Assembly (NCBI GenBank): GCA_944320885.1
Contig: CALUJE010000003.1
Coordinates: forward strand, 107,800-171,799
Direction: 5' to 3'
Source of the DNA: an uncultured Phocaeicola sp.
GTDB taxonomy: Bacteria; Bacteroidota; Bacteroidia; Bacteroidales; Bacteroidaceae
Length of the DNA: 64,000 bases
Part shown: piece by piece, positions 16,866 to 28,325 of the stretch
Numbering within the stretch: position 1 is the stretch's first letter
How the letters are laid out: every line of letters begins with the position of its first letter
Made by a program: the position numbers and the translations under genes
The notes under the pieces: generated by a model
Database searches by the model: none
Told to the model about the DNA's origin: nothing
What the model saw: the letters and a program-made list of their open reading frames with translations, nothing else

Positions 16866-16929
16866 AAAAGGTCTAGGCAATTTTTTATTTCATAACATAC
16901 TATTAGATACAAAATAACCTAGACCTTTT
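16866..16929 (-). terminator. Terminator-like inverted repeat after the ABC-F gene
   Basis: AAAAGGTCTAGG (16866-16877) and CCTAGACCTTTT (16918-16929) form a perfect 12-bp stem with a long 40-base loop. On the minus strand it is followed by TTTTCTTTTAAT. Confidence 0.7.
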
Positions 16930-16950
16930 ATTTATATAATCTTGAGAATA

Positions 16951-18591
<1,641 letters not shown>

Positions 18592-18611
18592 TTAGTTTTC
18601 CAAATTTGCCG

Positions 18612-18619
18612 CAAAGTTA
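18612..18619 (-). promoter_or_regulatory. Candidate -7 box for the ABC-F gene
   Basis: TAACTTTG on the minus strand, about 45 bases before the start codon. No clear -33 box. Confidence 0.38.
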
Positions 18620-18663
18620 CACAAAAATTAGTGTCATACTGACAGACAAACAGTAAAAATATA

Positions 18664-18671
18664 TAATTTTG
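18664..18671 (+). promoter_or_regulatory. Candidate -7 box for grpE-dnaJ
   Basis: TAATTTTG followed by C, about 110 bases upstream of grpE. No TTTG at the standard spacing; a heat-shock operator (CIRCE-like) was looked for and not seen. Confidence 0.4.
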
Positions 18672-18780
18672 CAGGCCCATCCATTTAAAGGCATGCATTG
18701 GCAAACATTTTGTAGTAACAAAAATATCTATTACAAAAACATTTTAGCTAATAACAATAATATATATAAAACTTAAAGAC

Positions 18781-19365
18781 ATGAATTCAACAAAAGACGA
18801 AAACATGGAACAAGAAAAGGTTTCTAATGAGGAAATGGAACAGAATAAATCTGTAGAAGATATCCAACAGGAAGAAACTCAGAAAGAAGAACTTTCGAAC
18901 GAAGAAAAATTGCAGCAAAGCCTGAAAGAGGCAGAAAATAAAATTGAAGAATTACAAGATAAATATCTACGTTTATCTGCAGAATTTGATAATTTCCGCA
19001 AACGTACCAATAAGGAAAAAGCTGAAATTATAAAGAATGGAGCAGAAAAAACCATATTAGCCATTCTGCCAATTCTAGATGATATGGAAAGAGCCATATC
19101 AAATATGCATAAATCCAATGACGCCGATGCTTTACGAGAAGGTGTTGAATTAATCAACAATAAGTTCTTGAAAACATTATCAAAAGAAGGACTTAGCAAA
19201 ATTGAAACAGAAAATGCTGATTTCAATACAGACTATCACGAAGCAATCGCCATGTTACCGGCAGCAGATGAGCAACAAAAGGGAAAGATTATAGACTGTG
19301 TACAAACTGGTTATTTACTAAATGACAAAGTTATTCGTCATGCAAAAGTAGCAGTAGCACAATAA
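18781..19365 (+). CDS. grpE: Nucleotide exchange factor GrpE
   Basis: The 194-residue co-chaperone releases ADP from DnaK. It has a long acidic, coiled-coil N-terminus (rich in Glu/Gln over residues 1-60), then the GrpE core with '[20 protein letters not shown]' and the C-terminal beta domain ending '[13 protein letters not shown]'. An internal ATG at 18805 is an alternative start, but the first ATG gives a typical length. dnaJ follows after 25 bases, so the two form an operon; dnaK is not in this window. Confidence 0.95.
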   Translation: MNSTKDENMEQEKVSNEEMEQNKSVEDIQQEETQKEELSNEEKLQQSLKEAENKIEELQDKYLRLSAEFDNFRKRTNKEKAEIIKNGAEKTILAILPILDDMERAISNMHKSNDADALREGVELINNKFLKTLSKEGLSKIETENADFNTDYHEAIAMLPAADEQQKGKIIDCVQTGYLLNDKVIRHAKVAVAQ

Positions 19366-19390
19366 TAAAAACCAAAAAAGCTACACACAA

Positions 19391-20548
19391 ATGGCAAAAA
19401 GAGACTATTATGAAGTACTGGGAGTAGATAAATCGGCCAGTGCAGACGAAATAAAGAAAGCATACAGAAAAAAAGCAATACAATACCATCCTGACAAAAA
19501 TCCAGGAGATAAAGAAGCTGAAGAAAAATTCAAGGAAGCAGCCGAAGCTTATGAAGTGTTGAGCAATCCGGAAAAACGTGCACGTTATGACCAGTTTGGA
19601 CCTGAAGGTGTAAACGGAGCTGGAGGATTCGGAGGTTTCAGCGGAGAAGGAATGTCTATGGATGACATATTCTCTATGTTTGGCGACATATTCGGCGGAC
19701 GCGGGGGATTCGGTGGTTTCGGTGGATTTGGCGGTAGAGCCCAAGGAGGACAACGCAAATTCAGAGGTTCTGATTTACGGGTTAAAGTAAAACTTACTTT
19801 GAAAGACATTGCCAACGGAACTACAAAAAAATTCAAGCTTAAAAAATACGTGCCTTGTTCTCATTGTCATGGCACAGGCGCAGAAGGAAACAGTGGAACT
19901 GAAACATGTCCTACCTGTAAAGGAAGTGGCCACATACTCCGTACACAACAAAGCATATTTGGAATGATGCAAACCCAAAGTGTTTGCCCTCAATGTAACG
20001 GTGAAGGAAAAATTATAAAAAATAAATGTAAGGAATGTGGTGGAGAAGGTATTGTATATGGTGAGGAAGTGGTAGAAGTAAACATCCCGGCAGGTGTAGC
20101 TGAAGGAATGCAACTGTCTATGAGCGGAAAAGGTAATGCCGGAAAACACAATGGAGTAAACGGCGACTTGCTTATTCAGATAGAAGAAGAACCGCATCCT
20201 GAACTTATTCGTGATGAGAATGATTTGGTATACAATTTACTTTTAAATGTACCAACCGCTGCTTTAGGCGGAAGTGCGGAAATTCCTACTATCGACGGTA
20301 AAGTCAAAGTAAAGATAGAACCCGGTACTCAACCAGGAAAAGTTCTTCGCTTAAGAGGAAAGGGATTACCAAGCGTAAATGGATATGGAACCGGAGATTT
20401 ACTCGTTAATATAAGCGTTTACATTCCAGAAACTCTTTCCAAAGAAGAAAAGGCTGCATTGGAAAAAATGCAAGATTCAGACAACTTCAAGCCGAGTGTC
20501 AGCATTAAGGAAAAAATATTCCGCAAATTCAGGAATTTTTTTGATTAA
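19391..20548 (+). CDS. dnaJ: Molecular chaperone DnaJ
   Basis: The 385-residue type I J-protein stimulates DnaK ATPase and binds substrates. It has the J domain with HPD ('[11 protein letters not shown]'), a G/F-rich linker from about residue 75 to 118 with [11 protein letters not shown] repeats, four CxxCxGxG zinc motifs ('CSHCHGTG', 'CPTCKGSG', 'CPQCNGEG', 'CKECGGEG') and the C-terminal substrate-binding domains. It lies directly behind grpE and ends in a strong terminator. Confidence 0.97.
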   Translation: MAKRDYYEVLGVDKSASADEIKKAYRKKAIQYHPDKNPGDKEAEEKFKEAAEAYEVLSNPEKRARYDQFGPEGVNGAGGFGGFSGEGMSMDDIFSMFGDIFGGRGGFGGFGGFGGRAQGGQRKFRGSDLRVKVKLTLKDIANGTTKKFKLKKYVPCSHCHGTGAEGNSGTETCPTCKGSGHILRTQQSIFGMMQTQSVCPQCNGEGKIIKNKCKECGGEGIVYGEEVVEVNIPAGVAEGMQLSMSGKGNAGKHNGVNGDLLIQIEEEPHPELIRDENDLVYNLLLNVPTAALGGSAEIPTIDGKVKVKIEPGTQPGKVLRLRGKGLPSVNGYGTGDLLVNISVYIPETLSKEEKAALEKMQDSDNFKPSVSIKEKIFRKFRNFFD

Positions 20549-20559
20549 ATACCATTCAA

Positions 20560-20595
20560 AAAAAGAGGGCGTTCTCACTGGAATGCCCTCTTTTT
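20560..20595 (+). terminator. Rho-independent terminator after dnaJ
   Basis: AAAAAGAGGGC and GCCCTCTTTTT pair perfectly, with an inner TTC/GAA pair and a six-base loop. The T-run is part of the stem, so it may also work on the opposite strand. Confidence 0.9.
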
Positions 20596-20610
20596 AAATA
20601 CACAAATGTC

Positions 20611-21900
20611 ATGAACTACGAAGAAACTCTTTCTTATTTATATAACAGTGCCCCTTTATTTCAACAAATAGGTAAGGATGCCTATAAAGAGGGACTTGAT
20701 AATACTTATATATTGGATGAACATTTTAACCATCCTCATAAAAAATATAAGACCATCCATATTGCAGGAACGAACGGTAAAGGTTCCTGTTCACATACAT
20801 TAGCTGCGATTCTTCAGCATGCCGGTTACAAAGTCGGTCTATATACATCCCCTCATCTTGTTGACTTCAGAGAACGGATACGCATAAACGGTATACCTAT
20901 ATCAGAAGAAAGCGTAATCCGTTTTGTTGAAAAAGAACGTTCTTTCTTTGAGCCGCTACACCCATCATTCTTCGAGCTTACTACAGCTATGGCTTTTAGC
21001 TATTTTGCAGAACAGAATATAGATATTGCAGTCGTAGAAGTTGGTCTTGGAGGAAGACTGGATTGCACAAATATCATAACTCCTATATTGGGAATCATTA
21101 CCAATATCAGTTTTGATCATATGCAATTTCTTGGCAATACGTTAGCACAGATTGCCAGTGAAAAAGCTGGTATAATAAAAAAGGGAGTTCCTGTTATTAT
21201 TGGAGAAACGACTCCGGAAACACGTTCTGTATTTGAAAAGAAAGCCAATGAAAAACAGGCTCCTATTTATTTTGCAGAAGACGAATCATGGCTGACAGAA
21301 GCTACCAATTTGGAAAATGGAGGTTTTCTCTATACAAACAAATTGTGCAATAACTTAGTTGGAGAATTAGGAGGATATTGTCAAATTAAGAATACAAATA
21401 CCCTATTGTCAGCTCTTCACATCTTACAAGAAACAGGACTGAACATACATGAAACAGACATACGGGAAGGCTTTGCACACGTATGTGAACTAACCGGTCT
21501 AAAAGGGAGATGGCAAAAACTTCAATCGCAACCGACAATCATATGCGACACCGGCCATAATACTGGTGGAATTTCATATATCGTAGAACAACTCAAACAT
21601 CAAAAATATGAAAAACTACGTATTGTGTTCGGCATGGTCAATGACAAGGATATAAACAGCGTACTTGATTTAATGCCTAAAGATGCCGTTTATTATTTTA
21701 CTCAGGCCAGCGTAAAAAGAGCTATGCCAGCTCAACAATTACAGACATTAGCTCAAAGACACGGATTGAATGGAAAATGTTTTCCTACCGTAAAAGAAGC
21801 ACTAGAGTATGCTCAGAAAGAAGCAAGTAAAAATGATTTTATCTATATAGGAGGAAGCAGTTTTATTGTAGCCGATTTACTTACATTTTATAAAGAATAA
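20611..21900 (+). CDS. folC: Bifunctional folylpolyglutamate / dihydrofolate synthase
   Basis: The 429-residue Mur-ligase family enzyme adds glutamate to dihydropteroate and folates. The ATP-binding P-loop is 'IAGTNGKGSCSHTLA' (around residue 52) and the family segments 'YTSPHLVDFRERIRING' and 'EVGLGGRLDCTN' follow. The C-terminal domain contains 'CDTGHNTGG' and 'IYIGGSSFIVADLL'. The start at 20611 gives the normal length. It begins just after the dnaJ terminator and probably has its own promoter within or near that short gap. Confidence 0.95.
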   Translation: MNYEETLSYLYNSAPLFQQIGKDAYKEGLDNTYILDEHFNHPHKKYKTIHIAGTNGKGSCSHTLAAILQHAGYKVGLYTSPHLVDFRERIRINGIPISEESVIRFVEKERSFFEPLHPSFFELTTAMAFSYFAEQNIDIAVVEVGLGGRLDCTNIITPILGIITNISFDHMQFLGNTLAQIASEKAGIIKKGVPVIIGETTPETRSVFEKKANEKQAPIYFAEDESWLTEATNLENGGFLYTNKLCNNLVGELGGYCQIKNTNTLLSALHILQETGLNIHETDIREGFAHVCELTGLKGRWQKLQSQPTIICDTGHNTGGISYIVEQLKHQKYEKLRIVFGMVNDKDINSVLDLMPKDAVYYFTQASVKRAMPAQQLQTLAQRHGLNGKCFPTVKEALEYAQKEASKNDFIYIGGSSFIVADLLTFYKE

Positions 21901-21918
21901 AGTTTTTACATCCATAAT

Positions 21919-21949
21919 TTTGAGCAAAAAAAGATGTTGTATATATTTG
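21919..21949 (+). promoter_or_regulatory. Bacteroides-type promoter for galM-galK
   Basis: TTTG (21919-21922), a 19-base spacer and TATATTTG (21942-21949) match both promoter boxes at the expected spacing. The start codon of galM lies 33 bases downstream. Confidence 0.7.
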
Positions 21950-21982
21950 CAATGTATAAATAACAATTTAAATCAATTTATC

Positions 21983-23065
21983 ATGAATAACACGAATAAT
22001 CTATCAAGATTGAAACGTGAAGACTTTCAGCAAACAGTTGACGGTAAACAAACAGATCTATATATTCTCTCTAATAAGAACAACGTAGAAATAGCAGTAA
22101 CTAATTACGGAGCTGCAGTACTGTCTATCATTGTTCCGGATAAATATGGTCATATGAGCAATGTTATACAAGGACATGATAGTATCGAACACCTTATCAA
22201 CAGCCCTGTTGATGTACTGAGTACAACAATCGGCCGATACGGTAATCGTATCGCAAAAGGCAAATACACCTTAGACGGTAAAGAATATACCTTGGCTATC
22301 AACAACGGGCCTAATTCATTGCATGGCGGCCCAAAAGGATTTCATAAAAGAGTGTGGGATGTTATTGGAAAAACAGAATCCAGCATCGATTTTCATTACA
22401 TCGCCGCAAATATGGAAGAAGGATTTCCAGGAGAGTTAGATGTGCATATGACATACACATTAACTGATAATAATGAATTCAGAATAGAATATAAGGCTAC
22501 TACCGATAAGAAAACAATCGTAAATTTAACGAATCATGCCTTTTTCAGTTTATCAGGAATAGGAGCCCCGACTCCAAGTGTCTGCAATAATATATTGACC
22601 GTTAATGCAGACTTTTATCTACCCACAGATTCGGTTTCTATCCCAACAGGTGAAATCGTTAAAGTAGAAAATACTCCTATGGATTTCCGTACGCCACATA
22701 CTGTAGGTGAACGCATTAATGAAAACTATCAGCAACTGATTTTCGGACATGGATATGACCATTGCTATGTTTTAAACAAACAGGAGCCTGAAGAACTCAG
22801 CTTTGCAGCCAAATGCATTGAACCGGAAAGCGGAAGAACATTGGAAGTATATACAACAGAACCGGGTCTTCAAGTATATACAGCAAACTGGAATAACGGA
22901 ATGAAGGGATCACACGGAACAACTTATCCGGATCGAAGCGCAATATGTTTCGAAGCACAGCATTTTCCAGACAGTCCCAACCGTGCATATTTTCCAAGTG
23001 CAGTATTAAAACCTGGTGAAGTATACAAACAGACAACTATATATAAGTTTGGAGTAGAAAAATAA
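21983..23065 (+). CDS. galM: Aldose 1-epimerase (galactose mutarotase), cytoplasmic
   Basis: I chose the ATG at 21983 because it follows the promoter and gives 360 residues, typical for GalM. It interconverts alpha and beta anomers of galactose and other aldoses. Visible family segments are 'TTIGRYGNRIAKGKYTLDG', 'NNGPNSLHGGPKGFHKRVW' (active-site His), 'VNLTNHAFFSLSG' (second His) and 'FGHGYDHCYVLNK', with the catalytic Glu region 'AICFEAQHFPDSPN'. There is no signal peptide. galK follows 39 bases later, in one transcription unit. Confidence 0.94.
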   Translation: MNNTNNLSRLKREDFQQTVDGKQTDLYILSNKNNVEIAVTNYGAAVLSIIVPDKYGHMSNVIQGHDSIEHLINSPVDVLSTTIGRYGNRIAKGKYTLDGKEYTLAINNGPNSLHGGPKGFHKRVWDVIGKTESSIDFHYIAANMEEGFPGELDVHMTYTLTDNNEFRIEYKATTDKKTIVNLTNHAFFSLSGIGAPTPSVCNNILTVNADFYLPTDSVSIPTGEIVKVENTPMDFRTPHTVGERINENYQQLIFGHGYDHCYVLNKQEPEELSFAAKCIEPESGRTLEVYTTEPGLQVYTANWNNGMKGSHGTTYPDRSAICFEAQHFPDSPNRAYFPSAVLKPGEVYKQTTIYKFGVEK

Positions 23066-23104
23066 AATTTTAACAGATATATTTTTTCAAAATCATAAAG
23101 CTAC

Positions 23105-24259
23105 ATGGATATAGAATATGTAAGAAGCCGATTCATCAAACATTTTGACGGCACAACTGGATCAATATACACTTCTCCAGGACGAATCAATCTTATCGGA
23201 GAACATACAGACTATAATGGTGGTTTCGTTTTTCCGGGAGCAATCAATAAAGGAATGATTGCCGAAATCAAACCAAATGGAACAGACAAAGTCAGAGCCT
23301 ATTCTATCGATTTGAAAGATTACATTGAGTTTGGTTTAAATGAAGAGGATCAACCAAGAACCAGCTGGGCCAGATACATTTTCGGAGTATGTCGGGAAAT
23401 GATAAAACTGGGCGTAAAAGTAAAAGGATTCAATACTGCTTTTGCTGGTGATGTACCATTGGGGGCCGGAATGTCATCATCTGCTGCTCTCGAGAGTACA
23501 TATGCGTACGCTCTGAACGATCTCTTTGGCGAAAACAAAATAGACAAGTTTACTTTAGCAAAAGTCGGACAAGCTACAGAACATAATTATTGCGGAGTTA
23601 AATGTGGCATAATGGACCAATTTGCATCAGTCTTTGGAAAAAAGGATAGTCTGATCAGATTAGATTGCCGCAATATGGAATACCAATACTACCCCTTTAA
23701 GCCCATTGGCTATAAATTAGTGCTCATAGATTCTGTTGTCAAACACGAGCTTGCATCATCAGCGTACAACAAACGACGTCAAAGCTGCGAAAACGTAGTT
23801 AACTTCATAAAAAAACAATATCCACATGTAGAATTCTTACGCGATATTTCCTTTGACATGCTGAACGAAGCTAAAGGAAATATAAGTCAGGAAGATTATA
23901 TGCGTGCGCAATATATTATTGAAGAAATCCAAAGAGTACGTGACGTATGTAAAGCCTTGGACATAGAAGACTACGAAACTGTAGGTAAAAAAATGTACGA
24001 GACTCACTATGGAATGAGTAAACTATATGAAGTCAGCTGCGAAGAACTGGATTTCTTAAATGAATGCGCAATTCAACACGGCGTAACCGGCTCACGTATA
24101 ATGGGAGGAGGATTCGGTGGATGTACAATCAATCTGGTAAAAGATGAATTATACGATACTTTCATACATGAGACTATAGATAGATATAAACATAAATTCA
24201 ATTGCACTCCTAAAATTTACGACGTGATAATCAGCGATGGTTCACGTAAATTAGTATAA
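23105..24259 (+). CDS. galK: Galactokinase
   Basis: The 384-residue GHMP kinase phosphorylates galactose to galactose-1-phosphate, the entry to the Leloir pathway. It carries the galactokinase signature 'GRINLIGEHTDYNGGFVF', the ATP-binding motif 'VPLGAGMSSSAALE' and the C-terminal 'GSRIMGGGFGGCTINL'. It is co-transcribed with galM and terminated by a hairpin. galE is present far downstream in the window; no galT was seen. Confidence 0.96.
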   Translation: MDIEYVRSRFIKHFDGTTGSIYTSPGRINLIGEHTDYNGGFVFPGAINKGMIAEIKPNGTDKVRAYSIDLKDYIEFGLNEEDQPRTSWARYIFGVCREMIKLGVKVKGFNTAFAGDVPLGAGMSSSAALESTYAYALNDLFGENKIDKFTLAKVGQATEHNYCGVKCGIMDQFASVFGKKDSLIRLDCRNMEYQYYPFKPIGYKLVLIDSVVKHELASSAYNKRRQSCENVVNFIKKQYPHVEFLRDISFDMLNEAKGNISQEDYMRAQYIIEEIQRVRDVCKALDIEDYETVGKKMYETHYGMSKLYEVSCEELDFLNECAIQHGVTGSRIMGGGFGGCTINLVKDELYDTFIHETIDRYKHKFNCTPKIYDVIISDGSRKLV

Positions 24260-24295
24260 GGAGAAACTATTGTAAAGCAATAATATCATATATGT

Positions 24296-24330
24296 AAAAA
24301 TCTACCGGGAATTTATCTTGGTAGATTTTT
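24296..24330 (+). terminator. Terminator after galK
   Basis: AAAAATCTACC pairs with GGTAGATTTTT over 11 bases, ending in a T-run. Confidence 0.85.
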
Positions 24331-24408
24331 CATCATATATAGGAAAGTAATAAAAGTTCTGTTTTTTTATAAGCTATATATGTAATTTGGCTTTTTATTA
24401 TATAATTG

Positions 24409-24427
24409 AAGTGTAAGCTGTACACTT
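24409..24427. promoter_or_regulatory. Palindromic candidate operator upstream of the arabinose block
   Basis: AAGTGTA-AGCTG-TACACTT is a perfect 7+7 palindrome with a five-base centre, 104 bases upstream of the lipoprotein mutarotase start. The regulator AraR is encoded in the same block and is the obvious candidate to bind. The binding is inference. Confidence 0.45.
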
Positions 24428-24531
24428 TCGTGCTAAATAACATATAAAGTTTTTTTCCATTGTGGCACATATATTATATTTTTGCACACACATACCACTA
24501 AAGATACTTGAACAATATTAATTATATCACT

Positions 24532-25677
24532 ATGAAAAATATAAGCAAAATACTGTTAGGGGCAAGTACCTGTCTTGCCATTTTTGCTTGCAATTCAAAA
24601 ACGCAAGAGAATGCATTGACTTTGTCTGGATTAAATCCAACCAATTTTGAGGCAGAAGTCAACGGTAAAACAACACAATTGTATACTCTAAAAAACAGTA
24701 ATGGCATGGAAGTATGCATTACCAATTTTGGAGGTAGAATTGTTTCTGTAATGGTTCCTGATAAGAACGGAAATTTTCAGGATGTTGTGTTAGGTTTCGA
24801 CAGCATTGCTGATTATATCAACATTCCAAGTGATTTTGGAGCATCTATCGGAAGATATGCAAACAGAATAAACCAAGGAAAGTTTGTACTTGACGGTGAC
24901 ACAATTCAATTGCCTCAAAACAATTTCGGCCACTGTCTGCATGGAGGACCAACTGGTTGGCAATATCAGGTATATGCAGGAGAACAATTGAATGATAGCA
25001 CACTCTACCTTACCATGCAGTCAGCAGACGGAGATAACAATTTCCCTGGCAACGTAACTGCACATGTTACCTATACTCTTTTAAGCAACAACAGTATAGA
25101 CATTAAATACGATGCCACTACCGATAAAAAAACGGTTATCAATATGACCAATCACTCATATTTTAATCTGTCAGGAAATCCTCAGAATGCTATAACAGAC
25201 AATATTCTCTATGTTAATGCAGACAGTATAACTCCTGTAGACAGCACTTTTATGACAACAGGAGAAATGCTGGCTCTAAATGAAAATTGCATGGATTTCA
25301 GAAATGCAAAACCTATTAACGAAGCCATTGATATGAATAATCAACAAATCAAATTCGGCAATGGCATCGACCATAATTACGTCCTTAATACAAAAGGAAA
25401 CATTAACGAAGTTGCTGTAAAACTCACAAGTCCGACCAGTGGAATTACACTAAGTGTATATACTGATGAGCCAGGAATTCAAGTTTACACAGGTAATTTC
25501 CTTGATGGAACCGTTATCGGGAAAAAAGGTATTGTATACAATCAACGTACAGCAATATGCCTTGAGTCACAACATTATCCAGACAGTCCTAATAAGCCAC
25601 AATGGCCTTCAGTCGTACTCGAACCGGGACAAACTTACCAAAGCCATTGTATCTTCCAGTTTGGCGTTGAAAAATAA
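24532..25677 (+). CDS. Aldose 1-epimerase family lipoprotein
   Basis: From the ATG at 24532 the protein (381 residues) has a lipoprotein signal with the lipobox 'AIFAC' (cysteine at residue 20). The next residues (NSKT) lack an acidic surface-export signal, so a periplasmic location is likely. The rest is a GalM-type mutarotase: 'ASIGRYANRINQGKF', 'CLHGGPTGWQYQVY', 'INMTNHSYFNLSG', 'AICLESQHYPDSPN'. It probably presents the correct anomer of arabinose or galactose to the symporter encoded 34 bases downstream. It is first in the mutarotase-symporter-araR-araD unit. Confidence 0.92.
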   Translation: MKNISKILLGASTCLAIFACNSKTQENALTLSGLNPTNFEAEVNGKTTQLYTLKNSNGMEVCITNFGGRIVSVMVPDKNGNFQDVVLGFDSIADYINIPSDFGASIGRYANRINQGKFVLDGDTIQLPQNNFGHCLHGGPTGWQYQVYAGEQLNDSTLYLTMQSADGDNNFPGNVTAHVTYTLLSNNSIDIKYDATTDKKTVINMTNHSYFNLSGNPQNAITDNILYVNADSITPVDSTFMTTGEMLALNENCMDFRNAKPINEAIDMNNQQIKFGNGIDHNYVLNTKGNINEVAVKLTSPTSGITLSVYTDEPGIQVYTGNFLDGTVIGKKGIVYNQRTAICLESQHYPDSPNKPQWPSVVLEPGQTYQSHCIFQFGVEK

Positions 25678-25711
25678 TCAAATTAAATTATTATAAAAAC
25701 AACAATACATT

Positions 25712-27616
25712 ATGAATTCATCAGGTTTTGAAACCATAGACTACGCAATCTTCGGAGGCTATATAGTTCTGTTGATATGTCTTGGTCTGTTCCTTTCTCG
25801 AAACAAGAAAGGAGAAGAAAAAAATGCCAATGATTATTTCTTGGCAGGAAATACATTAACATGGTGGGCTGTAGGAGCATCTCTAATTGCTGCGAATATT
25901 TCTGCGGAACAGTTCATCGGTATGAGTGGTTCCGGTTATAAAATCGGACTTTGTATTGCAGCATATGAGTTAGTTGCTGCAGCAGCATTGGTATTTATTG
26001 CCAAATACTTGCTGCCTATTATGATTGAGCGTAGAATATTCACAATCCCTCAATTCCTACGTGAACGTTACAACAATGGAGTAGGCTTGGCATTCTCCAT
26101 CTTATGGTTATTCCTTTATGTCTTTGTCAATCTTACATCAGTTGCATGGTTAGGTGCATTGGCTGTTGAACAGATTTTAGGAATCTCACCAGACTATCGA
26201 ATGTATATTATCATTGCCTTATTTGTCATTGCTGGTATTTATTCTATCTATGGAGGTCTGTCAGCAGTTGCATGGACAGACGTAATGCAAGTTGTATTCC
26301 TTGTAGGTGGTGGATTAATCACTGCATACTTTGCACTTGAGGCAGTATCAGGTGAAGGAAAAGGAGCTTGGGAAGGATTTACAATTATCTATGATAAAAT
26401 AAAGAGTCTGCCCAACGATACCCACTTTAATCTGATTGTAAACAGAGCATTATCACCTGATTCATTCAAAGACTTGTCAGGAATCGTTGTTATTGTCGGA
26501 GGATTATGGATTACCAACTTTGGTTATTGGGGCTTCAATCAATACATCATTCAAAAAGGATTGGCAGCAAAAAGCCTGGACGAAGCCAAAAAAGGTTTGA
26601 TCTTTGCAGGATTCCTGAAGATACTTATCCCATTCATCGTTGTATTGCCAGGTATATGTGCATACGTTATGTTCCAATATCCAGAATCTATTCCGGGTAT
26701 AACTGAAGGATACTTTAGCCCAAGCGGACAAATCGATATTCCAGACCAGGCTTATCCATGGTTGATACATAACTTCACTCCTGTAGGTATCAAGGGATTG
26801 TCATTTGCGGCTTTAGCTGCAGCCATCATTTCTTCATTGGCATCCATGTTCAATTCTACATCAACCATTTTCACAATGGATATCTACAAAGAATACATCA
26901 ACAAAAATGCATCACAAAAGAAGCTGGTCAGCATAGGCCGTATCACTGCACTTTTAGCGCTTATCATTGCTGCTATTGCTGTAAAACCTTTACTTGGAGG
27001 ATTAGATCAGGCATTCCAGTACATACAAGAATATTCAGGACTTATATACCCAGGTATCTGTATCGTGTTCGGTATGGGTCTGCTTTGGAAACGTGCTAGC
27101 GGAAAGGCTGCTGTATGGACCTCAATCCTTACTATTCCCGTTGGAGTCTTCTACAAATTATTATTCCCTGAAGTCGGTTTCCAACTCCGTATGGGATACG
27201 TATATATCACCCTGCTTATCATTTTTGTTCTCATCAGTTACTTCGACAAGAACAATGTTCCGGCAGATAAGCTCTTGGAAGAAAGCCGCAGCAAGATGTT
27301 AAAATGGAGCAGAATTATCACTTTCTTAGCATTCATCTGCTTTGCAGCAGCTGCAATCCAAAAGATTATGTATATCAACGGCCTTGGAGGAGATATCATT
27401 GTATACCTTGACAATATCGGATTTGAAGCCTTCTTCTGTACAACAGGTTTGTTGGCAACAGTAGCTATCTTATTATATTCAAATGCCAAGGATAAGGTAC
27501 AAGATCCCAAAGCTGTTAAGATTGATTTAGCATTATTTAAAACCGACAGAGGATTTACTTGGGGAGCTATAGGAATATTTGCCATATTGACAGCTCTCTA
27601 TGTAATATTCTGGTAA
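25712..27616 (+). CDS. Sodium:solute symporter (SGLT-like), probable arabinose transporter
   Basis: The 634-residue inner-membrane protein has about 14 hydrophobic segments and SSS family features: 'NANDYFLAGNTLTWWAVGAS', 'ANISAEQFIGMSGSGY' and 'YSIYGGLSAVAWTDVMQ'. It is longer than bacterial PutP and close to the sugar-transporting SGLT branch. It lies between a periplasmic mutarotase and the arabinose regulator, so L-arabinose with sodium is the likely cargo; galactose is an alternative given galM-galK upstream. The araR gene starts 11 bases after its stop. Confidence 0.92.
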   Translation: MNSSGFETIDYAIFGGYIVLLICLGLFLSRNKKGEEKNANDYFLAGNTLTWWAVGASLIAANISAEQFIGMSGSGYKIGLCIAAYELVAAAALVFIAKYLLPIMIERRIFTIPQFLRERYNNGVGLAFSILWLFLYVFVNLTSVAWLGALAVEQILGISPDYRMYIIIALFVIAGIYSIYGGLSAVAWTDVMQVVFLVGGGLITAYFALEAVSGEGKGAWEGFTIIYDKIKSLPNDTHFNLIVNRALSPDSFKDLSGIVVIVGGLWITNFGYWGFNQYIIQKGLAAKSLDEAKKGLIFAGFLKILIPFIVVLPGICAYVMFQYPESIPGITEGYFSPSGQIDIPDQAYPWLIHNFTPVGIKGLSFAALAAAIISSLASMFNSTSTIFTMDIYKEYINKNASQKKLVSIGRITALLALIIAAIAVKPLLGGLDQAFQYIQEYSGLIYPGICIVFGMGLLWKRASGKAAVWTSILTIPVGVFYKLLFPEVGFQLRMGYVYITLLIIFVLISYFDKNNVPADKLLEESRSKMLKWSRIITFLAFICFAAAAIQKIMYINGLGGDIIVYLDNIGFEAFFCTTGLLATVAILLYSNAKDKVQDPKAVKIDLALFKTDRGFTWGAIGIFAILTALYVIFW

Positions 27617-27627
27617 AAATACGAATT

Positions 27628-28305
27628 ATGACCACCTATTACGACAAACACCCGAAATTTCACGTTGCAGTAGACTGCATTATATTTGGTTTCAATAAAG
27701 ACGGACTCAGTCTGCTTTTATTAAAAAGAAACATGGAACCATTCATGGGAGAATGGTCTTTAATGGGTGGATTTGTACAAACCGGAGAAAGCGTGGATGA
27801 CGCAGCCAAGCGAGTACTGAAAGAATATACAGGCTTAGATCAGGTATACATGAAACAAGTCGGTGCTTTTGGCGATGTTAATCGGGAACCCGATGAACGC
27901 GTTATCTCTGTTGCATATTACGCGCTTATCAATATTAATGATTATGATAAGCAACTAGTAGAAGAACACAATGGTTATTGGGCAGGAATTAACGACCTGC
28001 CCCCTCTCCTTTTCGATCATCTTCAGATGGTGGAACAAGCCAGAGAACTTATGAAAAAGAAGGCTTCAAGAGAACCTATTGGCTTTAATCTTTTACCTGA
28101 ACTATTCACTTTAACTCAGTTGCAGAATTTATACGAAGCTATTTACGGATGTACTATTGACAAAAGAAATTTCCGTAAGAAAGTAGCCGATATGGATTTT
28201 ATAGAGCAGACTGAATTCATTGATAAAACAAGTTCACGTCGTGGTGCACGTTTGTATAAATTCAATGACAAGACTTATTCAAAGTCTCCAAAATTCAGAC
28301 TATAA
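27628..28305 (+). CDS. araR: NUDIX-domain transcriptional regulator of arabinose use
   Basis: The ATG at 27628 gives 225 residues. An N-terminal NUDIX-like domain ('LLLLKRNMEPFMGEWSLMGG', 'GFVQTGESVDDAAKRVLKEY') is followed by a C-terminal winged-helix of the NrtR type ('LYEAIYGCTIDKRNFRKKVA'). The NUDIX box lacks the full REEL/EE catalytic pattern ('AAKRVLKEYTG'), as in regulators that bind rather than hydrolyse a ligand. In Bacteroides this family member, AraR, represses arabinose genes and responds to L-arabinose (established knowledge). Here it sits between the symporter and araD, which agrees. Confidence 0.9.
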   Translation: MTTYYDKHPKFHVAVDCIIFGFNKDGLSLLLLKRNMEPFMGEWSLMGGFVQTGESVDDAAKRVLKEYTGLDQVYMKQVGAFGDVNREPDERVISVAYYALININDYDKQLVEEHNGYWAGINDLPPLLFDHLQMVEQARELMKKKASREPIGFNLLPELFTLTQLQNLYEAIYGCTIDKRNFRKKVADMDFIEQTEFIDKTSSRRGARLYKFNDKTYSKSPKFRL

Positions 28306-28325
28306 ACTTTTAAACTAAAAAAGTT

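Noticed and set aside
21983..25677. Tandem duplication of galM as a recent event
   Set aside because: The two mutarotases share the family motifs but differ widely elsewhere, and one is a lipoprotein; they look like old paralogues with different locations.
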